Shown in pieces: positions 46,969 to 55,134 of a stretch of DNA of 64,000 nucleotides. The DNA lies in assembly GCA_946480445.1 (NCBI GenBank), contig CAMLJN010000009.1:86005-150004 (forward strand), read 5' to 3'. Both the position numbers and the translations under genes were made by a program. How positions within the stretch are numbered: position 1 is the stretch's first letter; every line of letters starts with the position of its first letter. The notes under the pieces are model-generated. The model was not told the DNA's origin and made no database searches. It worked only from the letters and a program-made list of their open reading frames with translations. Origin of the DNA: an uncultured Buttiauxella sp. GTDB lineage: Bacteria > Pseudomonadota > Gammaproteobacteria > Enterobacterales > Enterobacteriaceae.

Positions 46969-48306
46969 ATGAAAATTTATCGTCCATTATGGACTGACGG
47001 GGCCTTTCTGGCCCCCCAACAATTTCAACAGCAGGCGCGCTGGGATGCTTACATGGCAGACGGCGTCGCCCATATGGCGCTGGCGAATCCCTGGGGTGTC
47101 ATTGATGCCGCTTTCGACAGCGGTTCACTGGCGCTCTCCCGTCTGAATGCCCTCCGCCTCATCGTGCGCTTTCCGGATGGCACGCAGATTGATACGGAAC
47201 TGGCCGATAATTTGCCTCCGGCCTGCGATTTATCAACCGTTACTGATCGTGAAAGCGTGGATATCGTATTGGCTCTGCCGCTGCTTTCCGCCAACGGCGG
47301 CAACCTTGATGACGGGCAGGACAGCGAACGCCCGCGCCGCTGGCAGCAGCAGTGGCACACCGTGCAGGAGCTGGCCGGACATGAGCGCACTGAACTTGCG
47401 GTGATGCACCATGCCATTACCCTACGCTTTGCGCACCAGGAAAACGCCGCTTATCTGACCTGTCCGGTGGTGCGCCTGATACGCAGCGCCCAGGGGCAAT
47501 GGACGCAGGATCCGCGTTTTATCCCACCGATGCTCTCCCTTGCGGCCAGCCCGCTGATGTTGAGTGAGCTGAAAGACCTGCTGCACCGCCTGCAGGCTCG
47601 TCGTCGTCGCCTGATGGCGATGCGTCGTGAAAGTAACGAACGGATGGCCGATTTTGCCGTGGCCGATGTCTCGTTGTTCTGGCTGCTAAATGCCCTGAAC
47701 AGCGTTGAACCAGTGCTCACTGAACTGCTCCAGACGCCTTCCCGCCATCCTGAGTTGTACTACCGCGAACTGGTGCGTCTGGCCGGCAGCCTGCTGACGT
47801 TCTCACTTGAGCATAAAGCTGAAGATATCCCTCTGTACCAGCATGATGCGCCGGAGCAGGTGTTTCCACCGCTGTTTGCGCTGCTCGATAAATTGCTCGA
47901 GGCAAGCCTGCCGTCGCGCATGGTAGCGATTGATCTTAAACAGGACGGTCAGTTCTGGACGGGATCACTGCATGATGCACGCCTGCGTGAAGGGGCTGAT
48001 TTCTACCTCTCGGTACGATCTTCTATGTCGAACCATTTACTGCAAACCCAGTTCCCACTGCTGTGTAAGGCGGGAAGCTTCGAAGCGGTGTCCGATGTGG
48101 TCAACGTTGCGCTCAGCGGCGTGGTCATGAAGCCGTTGTCTCATGTTCCGGCTGCGATCCCGCTGCGTCTTGAGAACCAGTATTTTGCCCTGGAACTGAA
48201 CAGCCCTGACGCACAGGCGATGCTGGAGGCGGGTAACTGTGCCTTCTACACGCCGGGTACGTTGGGCGATGTGAAACTCGAACTGTTTGCGGTGCTGCGC
48301 TCATGA
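46969..48306 (+). CDS. tssK: T6SS baseplate protein TssK
   Basis: The 445-residue TssK links the baseplate to the membrane complex and recruits TssF/TssG. Family features are the N-terminal YRPLWTDGAFLAPQQFQQQ and the C-terminal YFALELNSPDAQAMLEAGNCAFYTPG. It follows tssC by 12 bases and overlaps tssL by four. Confidence 0.95.
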   Translation: MKIYRPLWTDGAFLAPQQFQQQARWDAYMADGVAHMALANPWGVIDAAFDSGSLALSRLNALRLIVRFPDGTQIDTELADNLPPACDLSTVTDRESVDIVLALPLLSANGGNLDDGQDSERPRRWQQQWHTVQELAGHERTELAVMHHAITLRFAHQENAAYLTCPVVRLIRSAQGQWTQDPRFIPPMLSLAASPLMLSELKDLLHRLQARRRRLMAMRRESNERMADFAVADVSLFWLLNALNSVEPVLTELLQTPSRHPELYYRELVRLAGSLLTFSLEHKAEDIPLYQHDAPEQVFPPLFALLDKLLEASLPSRMVAIDLKQDGQFWTGSLHDARLREGADFYLSVRSSMSNHLLQTQFPLLCKAGSFEAVSDVVNVALSGVVMKPLSHVPAAIPLRLENQYFALELNSPDAQAMLEAGNCAFYTPGTLGDVKLELFAVLRS

Positions 48307-48956
48307 GTAACATAAATCCCTCTCTGATTGATGAAGTCTTTTATCCCTGCTGGCTGATGGTGAGCCAGCTGCGTAACGGCCAGGAGATTACCGACGGGGA
48401 AGCGCTCTATCGCCAGGCTTGCGGCTGGATGGACAATGCGCGCGAGGCCTTGTCGCGAGCAGGTTTCAGCGAGGCGAGCTGCGACCATATGCTTTACACC
48501 CAGTGCGCACTGCTTGATGAAAGCGTCATGAATCGTCAAAAGCAGGACAGCGGTTATACAAAATGGCTCAAAGACCCGTTACAGGCGCGCTATTTCAATA
48601 CCCTGAACGCAGGCGAAGAGCTGTGGGAGCGTATTCGAACCGTGTTACAGGAGCCTGCGCCTGATACCTCCGTGCTGACCTGCTTTTACCGTGCGCTGAC
48701 GCTGGGTTTTGTTGGCCGCTATCGCGAGCAGGGTGATGAACGTCGTGAAGATGTCGTCCGTAAGCTGAGCAAGCTTGTTCCGCCGTTTACGCTTGCGCAG
48801 GAGACACCGGTGGTTTCACGTTCATCGCGCCTGCGCACAGGGCGCAAGACATACTGGTTTTCCTGGATACTGGGAGGGGCTATTTTGGTTGCGCTCTGGT
48901 TCCTGCTGTCTACGTTACTTGCGAACATGGTGTCGCACCTGACAGGGACACACTGA
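48303..48956 (+). CDS. tssL: T6SS membrane complex protein TssL (DotU family)
   Basis: The 217-residue protein has the DotU cytoplasmic domain (1-175; LIDEVFYPCWLMVSQLRNG, DHMLYTQCALLDESVM) and a single C-terminal membrane helix (about 184-206). It has no peptidoglycan-binding extension; that part seems to be supplied by the separate OmpA-like protein encoded next. It overlaps tssK by four bases. Confidence 0.95.
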   Translation: MSNINPSLIDEVFYPCWLMVSQLRNGQEITDGEALYRQACGWMDNAREALSRAGFSEASCDHMLYTQCALLDESVMNRQKQDSGYTKWLKDPLQARYFNTLNAGEELWERIRTVLQEPAPDTSVLTCFYRALTLGFVGRYREQGDERREDVVRKLSKLVPPFTLAQETPVVSRSSRLRTGRKTYWFSWILGGAILVALWFLLSTLLANMVSHLTGTH

Positions 48957-48959
48957 CGG

Positions 48960-50687
48960 ATGCGCGGGTTAACGCAGTTAATGCTGCTGCTTCTCGGCGC
49001 CTGCCTCGCTCTGTGGCTGATTATTGGGTTCTGGCCGCTGGGCACCGCCAGCCGCGTGACATTCAGTATCATGGTGCTGATTGTTTGCGGGGCTGCCGGG
49101 TATTTTCAGTGGCGCCGCGAAAGCAAAAACAAAACCGCTCACGCACATATTGCCGATGCTCACCTGCCGCCGGAAGATTTTCAGGGGGCGGTGGTGCTGG
49201 TGTGCGGTGACTGTACTCCGCTGTTTTCACCTGATTTACCTTTTCGCGAAACCCGACAGGGCTGGTATCTGCCGGTCCGATTACCGGAACAGCTTCCTCT
49301 TTTAGCCCAGCATCTGTCTGCCGAACGCCCGGCGCTGATAGCCCAGATTTCCGTGTTGCTGGCGGTCGTGCCGGAGCGGCATCAGGATCGGGATGATTTT
49401 GTCCAGAAACTGCGGGCCTGGCATCGCGCCATTGTGCAATGCAAAAGCTGGCTGGCGGGTATTCCACCCGTCTGGATGAGCACCTGGCTTTCGCCGCCGG
49501 TGATTTCCGGCGCGCAGGCCGAACGCTGGTACACGGTTACGCCGGGTCAACAGGGGATACAGGTTCGCGAAGCGGGGGCGGGCGTCATGCCGTTCACAGA
49601 ATGGAGCAGCGATTCGACCGCAGGCGACAGCACCTTACGCCTGAGCTCTGTTTTCTGGATGGAGAGTCTGCTTGCCTGGTGTGAAGCGCAGGTTCACAGC
49701 GTGACAGGTCAGCGGCAGGGTGACTTGCCAGCCCTGACGTTTTGCGCCTGGGGAAGCTGCTTTACGCCGGTGACAGGGTGCGAGGATAACCTCTGGCAAA
49801 GCCATCTTGCCGGAATAACCACGCTCAGGCCTGCCACAACGCAGGCGCAGGAGTGCCTGCCGTTGCCGGATGTACTGCTGCCGTTTCTGCCCCGCCGCCG
49901 CGGTGTGTCGAGCCTGATGCGCAGCTGGCAGCTGGCAGGCCTGCTGTGCGGAGTGTTTCTGCTGCTCGCTATGCTGGCTTCCTACATCAACAACCAGCGG
50001 CTGATACAGAGCGTGGGAGATCACCTTGCTCTGTATGGTCGACTGACGGGTACTCCACCGGCCCCCAAACTCCAGGCTCAGCAGCAGCTGCGGGACGATG
50101 CACGTTTACTCGACGGTTGGCTACGCAGCGGGGCTCCGATGCGTCTGTCACTTGGCCTCTATCAGGGGATGCGTCTGATTGCCCCGCTGCAGAGTGCCAT
50201 TAACAGCTGGTCCCCTCCGCCTCCACCGCCTCCGGTGATCAAAAAAATCGTCCAGGGGCCTAAAACGATTCGCCTGGACAGCCTGTCCCTTTTTGATACC
50301 GGCAAATACGAACTGAAAACGGGTTCGACCAAAGTGCTGATTAATGCCCTGGTAGGCATTAAGGCAAAGCCGGGTTGGCTGATTGTGGTGGCGGGTCATA
50401 CCGACAATACCGGCGATGACAAATTAAACCAGCTTCTTTCGCTAAAGCGTGCCGAGTCAGTCCGGGGCTGGATGCGTGACACCGGGGATGTGCCGGAAAG
50501 CTGCTTTGCAGTACAGGGCTACGGTGCTACCCGCCCGCTGGCCAGCAATGACACCCCCGAAGGTCGGGCAACCAACCGTCGGGTGGAAATCAGTCTGGTG
50601 CCTCAGGCAGATGCCTGCCAGGTGCCGGGCTTATCAGAAGCGTCACAGGATGACAGTGACGTATTACCTCAAGAAATGGAGAAGTAA
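48960..50687 (+). CDS. T6SS-associated OmpA-domain inner membrane protein (TagL-like)
   Basis: The 575-residue protein starts with two membrane helices (about 5-24 and 28-47), has a cytoplasmic stretch, a third helix (about 322-345) and a periplasmic part with a poly-Pro linker and an OmpA domain (about 440-555; GHTDNTGDDKLNQLLSLKRAESVRGWM) that binds peptidoglycan. This complements the short TssL and probably anchors the secretion machine to the wall, as TagL does in EAEC. It lies three bases after tssL and three bases before hcp. Confidence 0.85.
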   Translation: MRGLTQLMLLLLGACLALWLIIGFWPLGTASRVTFSIMVLIVCGAAGYFQWRRESKNKTAHAHIADAHLPPEDFQGAVVLVCGDCTPLFSPDLPFRETRQGWYLPVRLPEQLPLLAQHLSAERPALIAQISVLLAVVPERHQDRDDFVQKLRAWHRAIVQCKSWLAGIPPVWMSTWLSPPVISGAQAERWYTVTPGQQGIQVREAGAGVMPFTEWSSDSTAGDSTLRLSSVFWMESLLAWCEAQVHSVTGQRQGDLPALTFCAWGSCFTPVTGCEDNLWQSHLAGITTLRPATTQAQECLPLPDVLLPFLPRRRGVSSLMRSWQLAGLLCGVFLLLAMLASYINNQRLIQSVGDHLALYGRLTGTPPAPKLQAQQQLRDDARLLDGWLRSGAPMRLSLGLYQGMRLIAPLQSAINSWSPPPPPPPVIKKIVQGPKTIRLDSLSLFDTGKYELKTGSTKVLINALVGIKAKPGWLIVVAGHTDNTGDDKLNQLLSLKRAESVRGWMRDTGDVPESCFAVQGYGATRPLASNDTPEGRATNRRVEISLVPQADACQVPGLSEASQDDSDVLPQEMEK

Positions 50688-50690
50688 ACC

Positions 50691-51182
50691 ATGGCAATTC
50701 CAGTCTATCTGTGGCTGAAAGACGACGGCGGCGCGGACATTAAAGGTTCCGTTGACGTGAAAGATCGTGAAGGCAGCATCGAAGTGGTCGCGCAGGAACA
50801 CAACCTGTATATCCCGACCGACAACAACACCGGCAAGCTGACCGGTACTCGTATCCATACGCCGTTCCTGTTCACCAAGGAAATCGACTCCTCCAGCCCG
50901 TACCTGTACAAAGCGGTGACCACCGGTCAGACCCTGAAATCCGCCGAGTTCAAATGGTACAGAATCAACGACGCAGGCCAGGAAGTGGAGTACTTCAACA
51001 CCAAACTGGAAAACGTCAAGCTGGTGAAAGTCGCGCCGAAAATGCACGACATCAAGGATCCATCCTTCGAGAAGCACAGCCATCTGGAACAGATTGAGCT
51101 GCGCTACGAGAAAATCACCTGGACTTACAAAGACGGCAACATCATTCATTCCGATTCCTGGAACGAACGCACCACCGCGTAA
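50691..51182 (+). CDS. hcp: T6SS tube protein Hcp (TssD)
   Basis: The 163-residue Hcp (start MAIPVYLWLKDDGGADIKG) forms the hexameric rings that stack into the secreted inner tube and carries small effectors in its lumen. Conserved TKEIDSSSPYLYKAVTTGQ is present. A strong terminator follows directly, then a second, longer inverted repeat before clpV. Codon use is biased to preferred codons, consistent with high expression. Confidence 0.97.
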   Translation: MAIPVYLWLKDDGGADIKGSVDVKDREGSIEVVAQEHNLYIPTDNNTGKLTGTRIHTPFLFTKEIDSSSPYLYKAVTTGQTLKSAEFKWYRINDAGQEVEYFNTKLENVKLVKVAPKMHDIKDPSFEKHSHLEQIELRYEKITWTYKDGNIIHSDSWNERTTA

Positions 51183-51189
51183 GCCTCAC

Positions 51190-51222
51190 AGCAGACGGTT
51201 CGCCGTCTGCTGTTTTTGTTTC
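51190..51222 (+). terminator. Terminator after hcp
   Basis: A perfect 10-bp stem CAGCAGACGG (51190-51199) / CCGTCTGCTG (51204-51213) with a TTCG tetraloop, followed by TTTTTGTTT. This is a textbook intrinsic terminator and should make hcp transcripts more abundant than clpV transcripts. Confidence 0.9.
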
Positions 51223-51262
51223 CTGAGCGGCAGCCTTGCCGCTCAGGAAACAAAAACAGCAC
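51209..51262 (+). repeat. 25-bp perfect inverted repeat overlapping the hcp terminator
   Basis: Arms 51209-51233 and 51238-51262 are exact reverse complements around a GCCT loop. The left arm begins inside the descending stem of the hcp terminator and contains its T-run. The two hairpins therefore cannot form together. Confidence 0.85.
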
Positions 51263-51342
51263 TGAACATCGACCTTATGGGCCTGGGTTTCCTGACAAAG
51301 GAGAAGGCTAAGGGCGGTAGCGTACCCAAACAAGGAGTTATT

Positions 51343-54003
51343 ATGGAACAGCAGACAGCCGTATTACTGCGTCGTTTAAACCCGTACTGTGCAAAAGCGC
51401 TGGAAGCCGCTGCCACCCTGTGTCAGACCCGGGCGCACGCCGAGATCACCCTCGAGCACTGGTTGCTGAAGCTGCTGGAGCTGGGCGAGGGGGACATCAC
51501 CGTGCTGGCGCGCCGCTATGAGTGGAATATGGATGACCTGTGGCAGAGCCTGCTGGCGCATCTGGATGCGCTTCCGCGTTCGGTGCACACGCGCCCGCAG
51601 CTGGCCGCGAACCTGGAGGCGCTGATGAAAGGGGCCTGGCTTGCCGCCTCCCTGCAGGATGACAACCAGACCATCCGCAGCGTGCATCTGCTGGAAGCTT
51701 TAATCAGCAACCCCGGGCTGCTGCGCTGCGAAGGGCTGTGGCCGCTGTTTAGCCTGAGCGAGACGCAGATTAACCGTCTGAAGCCCCTGCTGGACGCGCA
51801 GTCTGACGAACGCCCGGATCTGCAACAGCAGGAGAGCCTGAGCCAGTCGCCTTCCTCCCTGAGCGACACAGCTGCGCCTGCCGCAGCGGAGAAAGCAGGC
51901 CTCTGCGGCACGACGCTGAGCGAAGCCCTGCAGGCGGCGCTGGACAAATTCACCCTCGATGTGACCGCCAAAGCAAAAGCGGGGCAGATTGATCCGGTGT
52001 TTGGTCGCGACAACGAAATCCGTCAGATGGTCGATATCCTCTCCCGTCGCCGTAAAAACAACCCGATACTGGTCGGCGAGCCGGGCGTGGGCAAAACGGC
52101 ACTGGTGGAAGGCCTTGCGCTGCGCATTGCCGAAGGTAACGTACCGGACAGTCTGAAAAGCGTCAGCCTGCGCACCCTGGACCTCGGGCTTTTGCAGGCG
52201 GGGGCGGGCGTGAAGGGAGAGTTTGAACAGCGCCTGAAAAACGTGATTGACGCGGTACAGAACTCCCCGACGCCGGTGCTGCTGTTTATCGACGAAGCGC
52301 ACACCATTATCGGGGCAGGCAACCAGGCGGGCGGTGCGGATGCGGCCAACCTGCTGAAACCGGCCCTGGCGCGCGGCGAACTCAGAACTATCGCGGCGAC
52401 CACCTGGTCTGAATACAAACAGTACTTTGAGCGCGATGCGGCACTTGAGCGCCGCTTCCAGATAGTCAAGGTGGACGAGCCGGACGACGACATGGCCTGC
52501 CTGATGCTCCGCGGTCTGAAATCCCGCTACGCACAGCACCACGGGGTACACATCACCGACGACGCCGTTAAAGCCGCCGTCAGTCTCTCGCGCCGCTATA
52601 TCACCGGACGTCAGTTGCCGGACAAAGCCGTGGATCTGCTGGATACGGCAAGCGCCCGCGTGCGTATGAGCCTCGATACCCTCCCGGAAGCGCTGACGCA
52701 GCTGAAAGCGCAAATCAGCGCCCTGGAAATGGAAGAGCAGGCTCTGCTGGAAGACATTGCCCTGGGCGGTCTTAACCACGGGGAACGGCTTGAGCAGATT
52801 GAACAGCGCACCGCAGAACTCAGCGACGAACTCAGCGCGCTGGAAACCCGCTACGAGGCGGAGAAAACGCTGACGCAACAGCTGCTGGAAACCCGCCAGG
52901 ACATCAGCCGCCAGAATGAAATCAGCAGCCTGCAACAGCAGCTGAACGAGCTGCAACAGAACACCCCGCTGCTGTCGCTGGATGTGGACGTGCGCACCGT
53001 CGCCACGGTGATTGCCGACTGGACCGGCGTACCGCTGACCAGCCTGCTGAAAGACGAACAGACCGATCTGCTGATGCTTGAGCATCACCTCGCCAACCGC
53101 GTAGTCGGCCAGGACCATGCCCTGGTGGACATGGCGCAGCGTCTGCGCGCCGCGAAAACGGGCCTGACGCCGGAGAACGGACCGCTGGGTGTGTTCCTGC
53201 TGGTCGGCCCGAGTGGGGTGGGCAAAACCGAAACCGCGCTGGCGCTGGCAGACAGCCTGTTCGGCGGCGAAAAGTCGATTATCACCATCAACCTCAGCGA
53301 ATACCAGGAAGCGCACACGGTCTCCCAGCTTAAAGGTTCTCCTCCAGGTTATGTGGGCTACGGCCAGGGCGGGATCCTGACCGAAGCGGTACGCAAACGC
53401 CCGTACAGCGTGGTGCTGCTCGATGAGGTGGAAAAAGCCCACCGGGATGTGATCAACCTGTTCTACCAGGTCTTCGACCGTGGCTTTATGCGCGATGGAG
53501 AAGGGCGTGAAATCGACTTCCGCAACACGGTGATCCTGATGACCGCGAATCTGGGCAGCGACCATATCATGCAGCTGCTCGACGAGCAGCCGGAAGCCAG
53601 CGACGGTGACCTGCAGGAGCTGCTGCGCCCGATCCTGCGCGATCACTTCCAGCCTGCGCTGCTGGCCCGCTTCCAGACGCTGATTTATCGCCCGCTTGAT
53701 GCCACGGCGCTGCGCACCATCGTGGAGATGAAACTGGCCCAGGTGGCAAAACGGCTGCATCGCCATTACGGCCTGAAGTGCACTCTCGACGAAAGCCTGT
53801 ACGACACCCTGGTCGCCGCCTGCCTGCTGCCGGACACCGGCGCCCGCAATATCGACAGCCTGCTCAACCAGCAGATCCTCCCGGTGCTGAGCCAGCAGCT
53901 GCTGCAACGCAAAGCCGGACAGCAGCGCACCACAAGCCTGGCGCTGGGCTGGAATGAAGAAGAAGGGATTGTGCTGGAGTTTGATGGGCACTCTGCGCTT
54001 TAA
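51343..54003 (+). CDS. clpV: T6SS sheath-recycling ATPase ClpV (TssH)
   Basis: The 886-residue AAA+ protein has an N-terminal ClpN domain (1-150, binds TssC), a first ATPase domain with GEPGVGKT (about 246-253), a coiled-coil middle domain (about 435-555), a second ATPase domain with GPSGVGKT (about 622-629) and a C-terminal ClpB D2 small domain. It disassembles contracted sheaths. ATG 51343 follows AAGGAGTTATT; the frame is open back into hcp, but the upstream part is not protein-like. Confidence 0.97.
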   Translation: MEQQTAVLLRRLNPYCAKALEAAATLCQTRAHAEITLEHWLLKLLELGEGDITVLARRYEWNMDDLWQSLLAHLDALPRSVHTRPQLAANLEALMKGAWLAASLQDDNQTIRSVHLLEALISNPGLLRCEGLWPLFSLSETQINRLKPLLDAQSDERPDLQQQESLSQSPSSLSDTAAPAAAEKAGLCGTTLSEALQAALDKFTLDVTAKAKAGQIDPVFGRDNEIRQMVDILSRRRKNNPILVGEPGVGKTALVEGLALRIAEGNVPDSLKSVSLRTLDLGLLQAGAGVKGEFEQRLKNVIDAVQNSPTPVLLFIDEAHTIIGAGNQAGGADAANLLKPALARGELRTIAATTWSEYKQYFERDAALERRFQIVKVDEPDDDMACLMLRGLKSRYAQHHGVHITDDAVKAAVSLSRRYITGRQLPDKAVDLLDTASARVRMSLDTLPEALTQLKAQISALEMEEQALLEDIALGGLNHGERLEQIEQRTAELSDELSALETRYEAEKTLTQQLLETRQDISRQNEISSLQQQLNELQQNTPLLSLDVDVRTVATVIADWTGVPLTSLLKDEQTDLLMLEHHLANRVVGQDHALVDMAQRLRAAKTGLTPENGPLGVFLLVGPSGVGKTETALALADSLFGGEKSIITINLSEYQEAHTVSQLKGSPPGYVGYGQGGILTEAVRKRPYSVVLLDEVEKAHRDVINLFYQVFDRGFMRDGEGREIDFRNTVILMTANLGSDHIMQLLDEQPEASDGDLQELLRPILRDHFQPALLARFQTLIYRPLDATALRTIVEMKLAQVAKRLHRHYGLKCTLDESLYDTLVAACLLPDTGARNIDSLLNQQILPVLSQQLLQRKAGQQRTTSLALGWNEEEGIVLEFDGHSAL

Positions 54004-54018
54004 TTAAGGGATACGATC

Positions 54019-54651
54019 ATGGACAGCGCGAAAGAGATTGCCCGGGATATGCTGGAAGCTATTAATGTCGATGGTACCGGGTTGCTAGGTGCGGTGGCAA
54101 AAGGATTTATTTCATTCCCGGTCAGTCTTGGCTACCTGGGCTATGATTTTATTGATACGGAACATCGCAGGGAGAATCAGGATGATAAGTTCCGCATTGC
54201 CCAGCTTATCAAAAGGACGCCCTTCGATAAAAAAGTCGTGGGACAGGTTATTGATGTGTTCGTGGATGATTTTATCTCTCGGGTTGACATATCTTCTCCT
54301 GGACTCCAGATTGCTGCGGGCGCGGTAGGAAAAACGCTTTTCTCACAATTAACCGGGGTAAAATTAGGTTATGTGATTTCGGAACGTGCGACGACGGCGC
54401 TTTTTGCAGGGACAATGATTGGATCGCTGCTTTCAGTTGGTGCCGAAGCTTCCCGCGCTATATATACCTCTCGATATTTAAGGGAAAGAAATCCAGCGAT
54501 CTATTATCAACTGAGAAAAAAAGGGGATTTAGATCTTCTGTATTTTCTGGTTGAAGATACCGTTAAACCCTTTGAGAAAGCATGTAGTGTTTACGAACAC
54601 GATCCGCAAAAGTTTAATATGATTTGTAAATACTTTTTTGGTGGCTTATGA
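54019..54651 (+). CDS. Putative membrane-acting T6SS effector
   Basis: The 210-residue protein is AT-richer than its neighbours and has no signal peptide. It carries three Gly/Ala-rich hydrophobic or amphipathic stretches (about 20-45, 94-118 and 124-148; AGAVGKTLFSQLTG, ALFAGTMIGSLLSVGAE) flanked by charged segments, the look of small pore-forming or membrane-inserting toxins (Ssp6/Tme-like in concept). The next gene overlaps it by four bases and encodes a two-helix membrane protein, fitting immunity to such a toxin. The place between clpV and vgrG is a usual cargo site. No named family is recognised, so the function is inference. Confidence 0.55.
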   Translation: MDSAKEIARDMLEAINVDGTGLLGAVAKGFISFPVSLGYLGYDFIDTEHRRENQDDKFRIAQLIKRTPFDKKVVGQVIDVFVDDFISRVDISSPGLQIAAGAVGKTLFSQLTGVKLGYVISERATTALFAGTMIGSLLSVGAEASRAIYTSRYLRERNPAIYYQLRKKGDLDLLYFLVEDTVKPFEKACSVYEHDPQKFNMICKYFFGGL

Positions 54652-54875
54652 GCTTAAGAAAATTTGGCGCGTCGATTTTATTTAATCTGATCTGTGCTGT
54701 TGGCGCGACGCTGGTGCTTTCAGGATTGCTTAGTTCGTGCTGGTTCTTTTTTGCATCAGAACATGCTGCTCGATTTTATTTGGGAATAGTTTCGTTCATT
54801 ATTGCCTGCATGGGTTATCTGATATATAGATACGCCTTCCCAAAGGTTCATAAAAAATGGAGCGATCGCTATTAG
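54648..54875 (+). CDS. Putative immunity protein, small membrane protein
   Basis: The 75-residue protein (MSLRKFGASILFNL at the start) has two membrane helices (about 8-32 and 41-62) and a basic C-terminal tail. It is coupled to the preceding gene by a 4-base ATGA overlap. Inner-membrane immunity proteins of this size neutralise pore-forming T6SS toxins in other systems; that role here is inferred from context. Confidence 0.5.
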   Translation: MSLRKFGASILFNLICAVGATLVLSGLLSSCWFFFASEHAARFYLGIVSFIIACMGYLIYRYAFPKVHKKWSDRY

Positions 54876-55134
54876 TATGACATTGAGCCCGTCGCTGTGA
54901 TAACAGTGATGCCAGACTTCATTAGCCGTTTTACTCCCTGTGGGATTTTTTGTTCTGATAAATCTTATTGTATTTTTTAGATTTACAGGTGCTGCCGGCT
55001 TTTAATGGATATGAGGTTTATAGGTTTTACTTGCTGGAGTTTATAGTGCGCGGGCCATTGTTGTTAGTTACTTATCTTAATATAGAAAATGTGATTGCTT
55101 TATTTAATATCATTTTATGGGGTCGGAATTATAT

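Noticed and set aside
51700..53991. A 763-codon open frame on the strand opposite clpV
   Set aside because: It mirrors the strong codon bias of clpV, has no domain or ribosome binding site, and its composition is not protein-like.
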